This document shows, in pieces, positions 1-12,881 of a stretch of 64,000 bases of DNA (the first letter of the stretch is position 1; each line of letters begins with the position of its first letter). The translations under genes were made by a program, and so were the position numbers. This stretch comes from Cercis canadensis. Its lineage: Eukaryota; Streptophyta; Magnoliopsida; Fabales; Fabaceae. The notes under the pieces were generated by a model that was not told the origin of the DNA, ran no database searches, and saw nothing but the letters and a program-made list of their open reading frames with translations. The DNA lies in assembly GCA_003255065.1 (NCBI GenBank), contig QAOA01000060.1:256997-320996 (forward strand), read 5' to 3'.

Positions 1-917
1 TTGTCAAACATATTTACCATCAATGTTCTTAGTTACTTTAGAGATGTACTCTATTTAATAATAGTGTATAAAATTTTACATTGACTGTAGATTAAATTTA
101 CATTATTTATACTCAACACTTTTTAAGATAATCTAAAAAAATTTGCTTAGTAAAACCAATAATTTATTTTATAAATTAAATTTTAGCTCATAGAAGTTAA
201 TCTAGTATAGCTAATATGATCAGCTGGTTAATACAATTCATTATGATATTTCAACTTTACATAAACTCGTACCTTACCAGATGCACTTCATTCGCAGGGG
301 GGTTTTCCTCAATTAAATAGGCCTTGGAAGATTTCTTTCTTTCTTTCTTTCTTATTTATTTATTTATTATTATTATTATTATTATTTTTGTTCAATCGCT
401 AAGCTTTTTAAAATCTGTGATTATGATGACCAATAGCACACGAATCAACTGGAAATTGAATGAGTTCAAACCAAGGGGAAGAGGATCTTCCAAACAATAA
501 CAGAAGTGGGGAAAAACAATCAAGCAAGAGAACATCACCAATTGCCAATACTCGAAACTCGAGATTTCTTCTCACCGTAGCACTCTGCAAAGAGACATAT
601 CAAAATATAAGTAAATGTAAAATAAAATATAAAAAAAAAAAAATCAATTGACAAGAACAAATTTAAAGCATTCAAGCCAAAGTGAATACCTTTCAATTGA
701 TCCCACGGCTTTCTTCGTCAAGCCAGTGTTATGTTTTATCACTAGATGAGATGTAATATTGTACAACACTAACTGCTTTACTACAACGTGCATGCATCCA
801 TTCAAAACAGAAAGAGGGCTTCTGTACAATTACAGTTAAAACCTGCTGCTTCATGGGTGAAGAACCTGCAGTTCTTACAGCCCAGCATGTGTTCTGTTTC
901 TTTGTTCAGCCAGTGGT
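1..917. other. Intergenic / 3' flank of the kinesin gene
   Basis: AT-rich DNA downstream of the minus-strand kinesin stop codon. It includes the likely kinesin 3' UTR (roughly 650-917) and a compound microsatellite at 331-388. The short open frames here lack any recognisable domain and I see no further gene. Confidence 0.6.
331..388. repeat. Compound microsatellite (TTTC)n-(TTTA)n-(TTA)n
   Basis: Four-base TTTC units run directly into TTTA units and then into three-base TTA/ATT units. The change of unit length without a break is typical of stepwise slippage growth. It lies in the 3' flank of the kinesin gene. Confidence 0.9.
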
Positions 918-3900
918 TTAGCTGTGTGGATTACTGCCAGAAGATTTGCGGTACTGAGCTAGCTCGTCATTCACACGAGAAAGACGCCGTTCAGAATGTG
1001 ACAGCCTTCTGCTGAATTCAACATTACCCAATTTCAGAGAGCCCCTATCCTGTGAACAAGAAAACCGAAGGGAGATGAGTGATGAGTAAACATTGCAATG
1101 TAAAGTGATAACTCAACTGATAAGCAAACATACCTTAAACTTTGACGACAGTTGAGCGCGCTGTTGGTTATTTCCACTTGCAAGAAGTGTTTTCACCATA
1201 TCATCCAGTTCTGCGACCTTCCCCAGGAGATTGCTCTTGTCCATCTACAAGGAGCAGAAATCATGAATAATTACTTCATTCTTGGAGAAGGGGACACTCG
1301 GGTTACAGTTGATAAGTATTACTATATGTCTTACCTTTAACATTTCATTCTGTGCAGAAAGCAACTGATCTCGCTCTTTGAGTTGCTGAATGGCTATCTG
1401 GGTGTCAAGTATATCTGCTTCTCTAGTTTTCAGCTTCGATATACAGCTGAGTCACAAAATAAATGTATTGAGAATAATGATATAAAAGACAGGAACGATT
1501 ATGGCCTATAATCTAGTTTTAACTTGAAATAGTATGGACACATCAAAAGTAGAATGGGCAGGAGAATATGGAACAAGTTGATGAAGAACCCCGAAATACA
1601 GTTTTGCTTGATATTCCACATTCAAAGTGTACTATGTTCTTTTTTGTTTATCATGTATGATTGGAATTTGGAAGCATGTCTTATGTAATGTGACTAAGAA
1701 CTGTCATAACTCAGCTATTTAGATGGATACCCAAAAATGTAGAGGTAACCCGTGCAAGCATGACACAAGAAAAACAATAGAAAGGGAACTCTATCCCTGT
1801 TCGTTGACATGGATACTTTTAGAATCATAAGCTATTCCATGTTGAAGACACCAGGTTGCATAATCGCATAGGAGAAACACATTGATGAAACATGGTTTTA
1901 GAAGTAATACTAACCTCTCTCTTTCTTCAATCAGATCATTTATATGCATACTTAGGTTGAGAATCTGTTCTTCCTGAAGGGAAACAATTATATTAAGATA
2001 ACACATGGTAAAGCCGACTATAAATCATAATTTTGGCATTAAGTACCTTTGCGGAGAACTTCTCTCTATTATGATGAGCCTCCTCTACAAATTCCTGAAT
2101 CTGATTTTGGTCTAACAAATTCTAGAATATACCAAAAGCAAAGATGCAAGGCAATGAGAAATTGCAACCACGAAAGCAGACATCTTAAAAGTTAAACTGA
2201 AACTTACCGCATAATTTGTAATGTCCAGTTTGACACCAAGAAGGTCCCGGATGACATCATGGGTCATGCTTTCAGCAGCAGCCAGCCTTGTTTGTAGCAT
2301 GCATACCTGATCCGACATAAGTTTTTAATGAGCACATATAATTGTGTCAATTCTTTGAACCACAGTTATAGAACTTTTTTAATCAATACACAACAAAAAA
2401 CAAGGAGAGTCAATTCTTTGAACCACAGTTATAGAACTTTTTTAATCAATACACAACAAAAAACAAGGAGAAAACATAACAGATTATAGTCGAATATCTG
2501 ATAAACTACATCCAGAAACAAAGCATGATAATTTTAGTCATGAGTCATGTAGTCCTCGTGAAAACTTCTAGAGATTTATCAAACTAGAGTATCAAAGCTT
2601 CATTTCTTTCTTTCTTTCTTTCTTTCTTTCTTTTGTTGTATCATCTAAAATTCTTAATGTCGTCATGTGAATATTATATTTTAGTCTCCAAGAATCTACA
2701 CATTGAGTAGTGACAAAAAATAAAAGGCTAGAGACCTCCTTCTGCCTGCTAGCTGCTAGTGCTTCTAGTTCCTCCATACGTAGCTTTGTCACTGACAGTT
2801 CCTGATCTTTCTCCTGATTCATCTGCTGAACAAGATTCGCAAAACATCTGAATGGTGAGCTTGAACCTCTTGTCCTCATTGAGATTTTCTCGATCTTCTC
2901 CAAAGTTGGTGCTGTTGATTTTGAATTTGACATCTCTGTTTTTACTTCACGAAACATGGACTCCAGGATCTTGTACTGTTAAGAAGGATGTGGTTGAAAA
3001 ACAGATGGTAAGGCAATAATAACAGATGGAATCAATTGCATGTTTGCTGAGGAACAGATATTGGTAATCAGACTTGGTTATCAGCACAATGGGACCCAGA
3101 AAACTAGTTCAAAGATATGAACTTAGAATGTGGCTTATACCTTCTCTTGGTACTGCAATGCCTGTGCTTCAGCATGCAATACAACTTCGGAGACGTACTC
3201 TTTGCATTGTTTGATCTTCCAAAATATGGGCAAAATGTCAAAATTCATGACTAAATGATGTAGAACGGGAAAGAGAAATAGGAAACCAAAATGAATAAAA
3301 GGAACAACAGCACTAAATTGCGGGTTTATTCAATCAAATCATCGAGAGCTATAAAATTAGAGACACAATATGCCTTAGACAAGTGATTCAATAACCCTAA
3401 TCCTATCAGAACAAGTCATCCTAATAAGAATACTTAACTAATACTACGGGGAAAGAGAAATCCTAACCACCTTAACCACAAGATATCTGAAGAACCAAAC
3501 ACATAAATATAAATTCCCCCAATTACAAACCCTAAATCTCAAATCATAAAATAAGACATAAATTATCACAAATTCCATCATCCCATTCTGCATCACTAAA
3601 TAACTGTTTCTTATGATTTAACAACTTCTTATTGAGATATTTTTCAAGTAAAGGAGAATACCTCTTTATCTTGTTCTGCTTTTTCCTCTTCAAGAAGTTT
3701 TATCCGATTCAGTGCCTCATGAAGTTCTGGTATTTTACTGGGTAGTTGCCTGCATCAGGATTTTTTCGTTGGATTTGGGGAAAATAAACTTGAAAACCAA
3801 TAATACAAATCAAGAAATGGACTCTAACCAAGATATATGCTGTTCAATTTGTTGAGCACTAGTGCTATCCGAATCTGCATTTTGGGGTAAGTTGTCAACT

Positions 3901-6900
3901 GTCAACATTCTCTCTCTCAGAGCTTGGAGTTCCATTTCCAGCGTTTCCCTAATTAAACGATGTCTTCCCACCTCCTCATCCATTTCATGCACCTAAAGAG
4001 CATCAAGATATTTTAGTCAGTCAGTGTCCAGAACCGAAAAAGCACACCAGTGAAAGGCCATGTGATGTATCTCACGCAGCCATATTAAGCATATATGGTA
4101 CTGAATATTTATAATATTTTCCAACTTTAACTTGCTTCAACCTGTGCCCTAAGACTTACCATATACAGAGTAAGACACGAAACTAACCTTTTTCTCTAAA
4201 ACATTTATGGTACACTCAAGCTCCTCAACAGAATGCTCGAGAATCTTGACTTCCCCTTCCTTTTGTTCAGCATAGAGCTTACTAGCCTCTGAGTCCTGCA
4301 AATGAAAATTGGGTTACATTAAACGAAAATCCATCTTTAACAATGTATATGATAGTACAAGGACCCAAGAAAACAGCAGATAACTACCTGGTGAGCTTCC
4401 GCTGCAATGGCTTCCTTTTCATCAGCCAATGAATAAGCCATCTCAAGCTTCTCATTCAAAACACAAACTTCTTCATGGAGTTGGTCTCTCTCTGTGATCA
4501 CCATCCTTAGTTCATCCTCAATGCCTTCCAACAACGAAAGTGATTTTTTTTCTAGTGAAGCAGTCAAATTAAGAATTTCTTTCTCCAAACCTTTAATAAC
4601 CTCTTCCTGTTCTACCAATTGCTGTTCAGCTTCACAATTTTTTGCATAAAATTCTTTCAAAAGCTCCCTTAACTCTGCATTCTGATCAGAAAGTTTGTTG
4701 ATTGCTTCTTTAGCAAGCCCAAGCTCATAATTTGACGTCAATAAAGCCTTTTGGGTGTCAGCAAGAGAACCTTCAAGTTTTTTATTTTGAACCAGAATAT
4801 CTTCAAGCTGACTTGTTTTAATCTCTAGCTCATATCGAACTTGGCTTAAAGAAAATATCAACTTTTCTGTCTCATCCTTAATGTCTTTTCTGTTGGAAGC
4901 CGACTCCTGCAACAGCCTAAAATCAAAAAGCAAACCCTCTAATAACTCCTCTTTCCTCTCTAACTCCTTTCTAAGGGCTGCATTTTCATATATTACGTTA
5001 ATATTGCTTAAATCCTGCTCCTCTTGCAAACTTTGCACTGCTACACTTCGATCTCCTCTCCTTATGTCTTCATCAAGTGTAACCATCACAGACTCTGCAC
5101 CTCTTGCGCAAATTTTTGGCAAATTATTTAATTCCCCTTGTCTGGCTAAATTGAAGTCACGGTTTACACTAAAGCATGAGAATTTACCAATGAGCTGTGT
5201 TACATAGCAATTGTAAAGAACAAAAGATACAAATCCTTCCCCCATAATCTGAGAGCATATATCTTCTAATGATGATCTCAGGCTATTCATATAGTACAGC
5301 ATCTCCTTCCCCATCAGATCAAGATCAGAATGTATTACCTTGAATCTCTTCTCCACATCGGTTTGCACTTGCAAAAAACACTCTGCCAGTATAGAAACTG
5401 AGTTTGCCATCTCTATCAAACTGAAGTGGATGTGATCCTTCAGTAATTGATTCTCTTCTTCTTTATGACATATTGAAGATTTAAGTTCTTGAATTTCTTC
5501 TGCCAAACTTGCTCTCTCAATCATCAAGTTTTCACAAGCCTGCTTCCACATAACAGTCGATTGCTTTGCATCTTCATATGCTTTTCTCAAAGCATTTACC
5601 ATAAAATCCGCCTCCTTCACTGTTGCATGGGCCTCTTCAAATTTGAGTAAGAAGCTACCAGTAGGCCTAATTTCACCATTGTCATTGCCAACTACCTGAA
5701 TCGTAGGTACAAAGTCATGTTTTTTGTTGTTCCTGCTAATGAAATCTAAGACTATTGCGAAAATACAGCCATAACTATAATACTGTTATGTCATTTCATG
5801 AGAGTTTGTCACCAAACAAGTTATATACCTCTGGGTCCTTCTGGCAGCCTGCTTCAGCTTTTTGCATCCTCAACTCAAAAGATGGGGCCACCTTGTTCAG
5901 ATCTATCCATCCATCATAACATGATTAGAAGTTTTCTAGTATATTTCTGACAATTAAATACAAATGGAAGTGCTTTTTTTGTGAATAACAAAATTTAGGA
6001 ATGGAAAGTTGAAGAAGTAAAAGTGAAATTGTACCTGTTGAGTAAGAACAAGTTCCATTATCTAATTGTTTGAGAAGTGCAGAGAAACGAACATATAGTT
6101 TACTGAAATTGTCATAGATGGCATCTAATTCGTTTCTCAGACAGGATGCTGCTGCTTCATTTTGGATTGACCTTTTCTTGAGCTTTTCTATATTTTCTGA
6201 TTCTTGATCATCAGCATCAGATACGGAGCACATTTCAGGTTTCAGGTCCACCAGTTGTTCTCCAGAAAACTGGAAGCTGCAAGTAGACGGGGAACCAAGC
6301 GATTTGTTTCTTGAAGCAATGCTCTCAGTTTCAGTTGATAAGTCAGAGACTGAAGAACTATCAGCACTCAATGAATCAGCATCTACAAGATCTTCATTCA
6401 TTAATGGGTAGCTAGACACATCTATTTTTGTGCCAACAGAATTCTCTATGGCATCCAACCTCTTATTCACTTCAACAAGTCCCTTTTTTATTTGATGCAG
6501 TGTATGATGCTGGTCTTCAAACTTCATACACTCGTATGCATTTGTCGTCAGGGAGTCAACTGTATAACACTCAAAACTTTTACTACGCATATCTAAATCC
6601 CTTACTTCAGTCCTCAAGTCCTGAATTACTTTGACCATGTCCTGAATCAAGTCCCTATAAGCAGCAGAAAGACTGAAGACACCAGTTTGGAAAGCTGCTG
6701 TCTGCATTTCTATATCTGAACAAAAGGCATTGACAGCACTCCCCATCTCCAGTATTTCTAAATTTGCCAACTCCACTTGACCCATAAGATTGTCCAGTAT
6801 CAGATGGTTTCCAACACCCTGATTCTCAGAAATAGTATGACTGCCCAGTTCAGAGTGCACATCTAGTTCAGGGATGGAAATCTTATCCCGAACGTCATTT

Positions 6901-9900
6901 TTGTGAGCTACTTTATGACTATCATGAAGCCATTTTACAACTATGAATGCAGCATCAGCTCGCTTATCTGCTTTGCTAAGTTGATTGGCTTTATCTTTGA
7001 TTACACTTTCTAGCATCCTTACCATATTGATCTTCTCGTTCAACAACATTCTTAACTGAATAGCCTCTTCACTGCCATCATCGTTACCTAGCTGTTGAAA
7101 TGCACTTAAGGCTATGGTTGCTTCCTTTAAAGAACTTATTTTCGACTCCATGTCCAATACCGTCTTTTGTGCATCTTCCAAGCTACTTTGTAGTTGCTGT
7201 ATTGTTTCCTCCTTCTCAATGAAGCTTTTAACAGCCATGCCGACATGTTCACTAATCCAAGCATTGACTTGGGGAAATGAACAAGTAATGCTTTCTACTT
7301 GACTGCAGGCATCTTTGAGAGACCTAGAGCCATCAAGAAGGAAGGTTGTCAGTTCCATGATTGCTCTTTCCCAATCTAAACACATTGTCCTTATTTCCTC
7401 CTCTTTTGCTGCTACCATATTTCTTAGATCTGTATTTTCTTGAGCAATGGAACCCAGCCTCCCTTCTAACTCCGACTGAAGGCCAGCAATCTCTTCCTGC
7501 AAATGAAGAATTGTTCTGGTTGTCTCCGTCTCAACCTCTTCACAGACCGATTCAATCTGGTGTTTTTGAGATAATTGTAATGTCCATTTCTCTTGATATT
7601 GGTTGTTAAGTAACTTAACCTCTTCAAGATCCTTACTCAATTTTTCCAATTTGGCTTCCAATGCTGTCCTGTTGTTATCTTCACTATCTTTAGCCAGCAT
7701 TACTGGTGCAGGAAAATCATTCAGTTCAATTTTATTTGCTAAACAATCATCCACTGACCACGTATAGGATGGCATCTCATCTCCAGAATCACTTCTCATG
7801 GATATTGTTTCAACCTGTAAAAATTTAACCGACTACAAAATTTGATTATAAAACAAGAAGAAAGCACACATCCATAAATTGTTCCACTAGAATTCGTGCA
7901 TAAGTGCTTGGTTTAGATCCATCAAATAATTTTCAAAAACAGATTAAGAAATATCCCCTCCCCATGGGTAAATTGGTCAATTTGTATCTTTTCTCACCAA
8001 TGAAATTTTGTCTGTCTTCTGAAATTCATCAAGATGCTCAAATGAAGAATTCAGAACCTGCAGGGACGGAAAATGATTAAATACCAAAGAACCAATGTTC
8101 AGCCAAATGTTAACAGGAATTCAGTATTTCATAACACTTAACTTGATTGCACTTTAAATACTTTCCAAGCTCTGTTTGTAATCTATCTACTTCTCTGCAA
8201 CATAAATAACAATTTAAGAGAAAGGGAAGAAATAAGGAAATTTGTCAACAGTATAGTTAAAAAAGCTGTTTGGACTTGAAATACAATTGCATCACCACTA
8301 CCTAATTGTCTTAATAAGGAAAAAGAAGATAAAGAAACAAAACTATGGTACTAATTACTAAAGATCCAAACAGTCAGGTGACGAGTTATCCATGAGAAAC
8401 GTATTGTTCTTACAGTATAGAAGTGTATGAAGCAATTTGAAATGGTAGCCATATAGAAAACGAAATAGTGGGTTTCACATGTTTAAGATGAATAATAGTA
8501 ATCCGAATCTAAAGTGCACTGCCTACCTTAGCAATTTGGAATTCATATTCCAGCATTCTTCCAACTCCCGTTTAGTATCAGTTTCCTGAAATATCAAAGA
8601 GCATGCCAAATAAGAACATGAAATCTTAGAAAGCAAAACTGATGGTGAATGACTAGTTGTGAACGCATTGACCTGATTTTCATTTTTCATGGAGAATGTA
8701 AGTTTTTCTTGAAGCATGACTAGGAGCTGCACATGAACAACATATTTTCAATATCCATAAGATGCCCTATATGAGAGTTATTTTATCTTTTCAGAAGAGG
8801 GAAGAAAAAAAAAATCTGGAAACTACCCAACCTGATCACCTAATTCAGAAACTTCAGCCATCAATCTTTCCCGCTCTCCAAGCTCATAGAAGTTTTGGTA
8901 CCTGATTTAAAAGCATTGACACAAAATGAGTCACAAGCATCAAGGAAGAGGACAAGAGCCCAATTAATCAGTCAACTTACAGTTGAAGTTGTTGAGAAAG
9001 TCTATCATTTTCTAAAGCAAGTGTGGTTGATTCAGGATTTCTATCAATCCTCGCTTGAAGCAGCTGAATCTCCTCCTGTAAAGCCCTGTTTTCCTCTGTG
9101 AGATACTTCTCAGCTGACAGTGTACCATCCACGAATAATTCAAGTTGTTTAATTTTCTCCTCACAAAGCCTCAGTTTAAGTGCAGTATGCTGTGCATTCT
9201 CTTCCCTTTTTTGTGCCTGCAGATAAAAAGCCATTAAGCTCATGATATTAAACATAATCGGTGCATTATCCGCATCAGAAACCTGAAAAATGTGGGTATA
9301 AAAATCCTCTAAGATAAGAATTTTTGCAACGCTAAAAACTGGTGGAAAATAATTGTTGTTGAAACCAGACATACCAAGTAGTTCACGCGTTCAATTTGAG
9401 CCTGCAAATTCTGGATTGTAGTCTCAGCCATTTTCTCTCTCCTCAAGGCACCAACCAAAGTGGCTTTCATACATTTAATCTGACAAATATGTAACAGCTC
9501 TCACATTCCATGACTGTATCACTTTTCTTTTTTGGGATGAAATCCCTTGACAATATTGTACAACCCTTAATATGAGAATTATTACAAATCGCATAATTGG
9601 CATGAAACTTACCTCCTTGTTTTGAAGATGCAGCTTGTCACCAGTCGTTAGTGTTTCTCCAAAAGAGTCATATCCTCCTGACAATTCACTCAACCTACAG
9701 TGTTCAAAATTTGGCTCCAAACTTGACGTAGGTCTTGGAGAACTTTTATGCTTCATCAGAAAGGATAATTGAGTCTGTTCAAATTTGGAAAATCCCTCAG
9801 CTCTATGAAGTAATATATTTCTGAGGAAAACCACCACAACTTCACAACACTAATCAATACCTTCAACTGTTGAATTTGCCACTGCAGAGCACTTACGTCA

Positions 9901-12881
9901 CCTGAAGCATCTTCATTCACTTTCGCCTTTTTTTTAAGGAGAAAATCAATTAAGTCATATCTTGGATACACAACTTAATAATGTATACATGCTCATGTAT
10001 GTAAATATATACACAACAATGAGAAGCATGTACTAATGTATGTATTTATCCAAAAATAAAAAAGCTAAGGCATGGTGAGTGTAAATAAAAATTCAGAGTG
10101 AGTACGTTGTTCTGAATGAGCTTGGCTCGCTGGGCAAACTTGAGAGTGCTTAGCGTTTCATTTGCAGAGCTACAAGGGGAGCAAACTCTAGATTAAGAAT
10201 TTAATAAAACAAAAGACATGGCTAAAGGCCATCAATTAATTTCAAGCAACGAGTTTATACAAACCAAATGGATGGGCTGACATTTGCAATGATCGTTGTT
10301 TTTGAGTTTCCACCCAGAGAATCCTGCATATAAAGTTTTAGACAATACAATCAGTATACTCTAGAGAACCATGTACAAGATGATATGTACCAAGAAAGAA
10401 CCATCCCAATATTTAGAGCTTTATGTATCTAACCTGAAGAAGAAATGTAAGCCTTGAATCTCTGTAGGGGACATGTCTTGGTTTCCCATGCGTTAGATCG
10501 ACCAAAGTCATTATGACCAAGCTAATCACACCAAGTAATGAAATAATAATGGTCAATCAATTGAGTTCAGCCATTGTTTTCTTTTAGTGTTTATAAACAT
10601 TTTAACTGCGTATATTGAAAGCAAATAAACTGGTAAAAAGGCACCCGATTAAGTTACCCGAGAGTTGACAAGGATTTATTTATATTTGCTGCTTCTTTCA
10701 AACGTTCACTATCTGCAACAGAGCTTTTCTGCCTAAATGTATCGCAAGTTAACCCATCTTTAGAAAAAGAACTAGAAATTATGAATATGGAAGATTCTGA
10801 TCATAAAATCTGTAGCTACCTCTCAGAACCAGCAAGATCAACTAAATTTAACCTCGCAAACCTAAAGTGAGACAAAGAATCTTTCTCCCAGCGGCTTTCA
10901 ATTATACAAGTGAAAACACTGTGAGACCGACTGCTCTCACAATTCATATGGGTTGCAGCCACCTTTCTATTTGCAGTGCCCTATGTAAAATCATAAAAAC
11001 ATGCTTAGATGATCAAGCACTAATATATGGTATTATGCTAAGTTGTAATTGTACACATATTTGACAACAGTCTCTAACCTGTAACAAAAGCTTGAGAACA
11101 TCATTAACAGTTCCCACACTATGTTCAGTAAGATTTTCAACGTACACCCCCTTCTTCATATCTTCTCTGAGCTACAGAGAGAATATTAGGCTTTAAATTC
11201 TGTTCTACAGAACGCGAAGAACATTTGAAACAATATAAGTTATGAAGTTATAAATTACTTGCAGATTAGTTGATGAAGGCTCTAAAAGATCTGTTATTTG
11301 CTCATTGTATATCTCTAAAAAGGAGCATTTGCAGCTGTATTTCAGTTTATCATCCCTCCTGCTCTCTTCTTCCTACATAAAATAATTCCTAAGAAATTCA
11401 ACCATGGAAAGAACAGAAGTCTCGGAAACCACAATAAAATGATAAGGACAATCTATCTACTCATATAAAAATAGAGGCATGCCAAATATCGCACCGCTTT
11501 GATCCTCAGAAATAAATAATCAAAAACTCTTGGTGTTATCCCGCTATCATCAGTAAGGCTTCCTTCCGTCTCTTTTATCTCACCCATCATGGTATATGTC
11601 TTGCCACTGCCCGTCTGCAGAAAATAGCTTTAACTTCAACAATAAGCACACAAATAAACAAAAATTTGAAACAAAGAGCAAGAATGAAAGTCCCTGCCCT
11701 CTTACCTGACCATAAGCAAACATACAGCTATTGTAACCAAACAAGCAATTCTCGACCATGGGCACTCCAGCAACTTTGAACAGGTTTTGCTGCACCAATT
11801 TCATGCAATAAGCATTTAAACATTCAATATGCTCCTTTTAGTTGTTGATAATTATGTAAAATTCAAAACAAAATCAAGGTTTACCCGGGAGTCATTAACC
11901 AAAATCATGAAGCTATTGAGCTAAATACAACCATTAGGCTTGATTGAACGTTATTATGTACTCTAAAACCCAAAACAACAATGGTTATAACTTATAAGAT
12001 ACTAAACAAAACAATGCTGTTGTTCATAGAGTAATAGTAGTGTATATCTCATGGAACGAATAATTGTAAGTAATATTTTATTGTACCTGGGATAATGTGT
12101 CACACGCTATATGATCGAACGTGAATCTGGTTTCAGGATGACCAACCCAGACCAATGTCTTTGCACTTTCCTGTCTCAAGCAGCGGCCATATCCTTGTGA
12201 AAGCTTCTCCATAGTACTTACGGGTCTAATTCTTATTAGCACCTGAACACAACAACCATAACTGATACTCATGAACCTTGATGGAATAAGAAACCATGCA
12301 ATAACCAAAACGAGAAAATCAATCCACAAAACCTGCACATTGTGATCCATCCAGAATGAAGGATCTTCCTTGAGCTCAAAATGTGGAACTTCCGTACACA
12401 ACTCTGAGTTGGCAACCGAAATCCCTTTCAAAAATGTACACAAACTCCCTCTTCTTCCTCCACTTAATTGCGGAACTCTGCTTCCAGCAAAAACTCCAGC
12501 TGGTCCACCGAGTGAAACCCTCGAGGCATTCCTTGCTGGGGTGCTGTGCGCCGAGTTTGGCTCCGAATGTGCCTTTGAATTTCCACTGCGACCCAAAACT
12601 CTCGGAGTCCCACAGCTGAGACCGAAATTCCCAAACCTATCAGATGAAGCTTCAAATCTTTTATCTCGAATAGCTTCGAATTTGTGATGAGAATCAGCAT
12701 CAGATTCTTGAGACTCTTTGTGATACTGAGAGGGGTCTGGTATAGAGTTCAAAGGGGTTCTCGGAGGTGGATAGTTAATTGGGTTCTGCGAGGTTTCAAA
12801 TTCATTCTCGTTTGCTTCAAATTGAGGATTCTTCGACGAGATTCGACCTGATATTCGAGAAGTAGAGCTTTCTTTGAACAT
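918..12881 (-). CDS. POK1: KIN-12 phragmoplast-orienting kinesin (POK1/POK2 type), 34 exons
   Basis: Plus-end-type kinesin expected to act at the preprophase band/phragmoplast to set the plane of division. Reading donors and acceptors from the ATG at 12879-12881 gives 34 in-phase coding exons, 6852 nt, about 2283 residues. The N-terminal ~180 residues are a Ser/Pro-rich extension holding [16 protein letters not shown]. The motor (about 182-521) follows: P-loop GQTGSGKT split by an intron (exons 11706-11789 and 11495-11614), switch [10 protein letters not shown] and switch [11 protein letters not shown] in exon 10820-10980, then [11 protein letters not shown] and [18 protein letters not shown]. 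The remaining ~1760 residues are coiled coil, with giant exons 6035-7814 and 4388-5695. The C-terminus (exon 918-1049) carries the [19 protein letters not shown] motif seen in POK proteins. Length lies between Arabidopsis POK1 and POK2 as I recall them, so the symbol rests mainly on length class and neighbours. KIN-12E/F are less likely because they are shorter. Confidence 0.9.
2346..2471. repeat. Perfect 63-bp tandem duplication in a kinesin intron
   Basis: Two adjacent copies (2346-2408 and 2409-2471) read the same, starting GTCAATTCTTTGAACCACAG and ending CAAGGAGA. They lie in the intron between coding exons 2208-2306 and 2736-2975. No N separates them, unlike the assembly-joint duplications elsewhere in the window, so this is either a very recent real duplication or an unmarked assembly error. 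Confidence 0.9.
2603..2634. repeat. (TTTC)n microsatellite in a kinesin intron
   Basis: About eight TTTC units in the same intron as the 63-bp tandem duplication. Likely length-polymorphic. Confidence 0.9.

Noticed and set aside
9240-9300. Extra kinesin exon suggested by an AG|GTTTCTGATGCG acceptor
   Set aside because: A stronger acceptor at 9216/9217 restores phase with the exon at 9375-9479, and the kinesin frame closes without it.
12370-12700. Open frames overlapping kinesin exon 1 on both strands
   Set aside because: They are shadows of the Ser/Pro-rich first exon; none has a recognisable domain or splice context.
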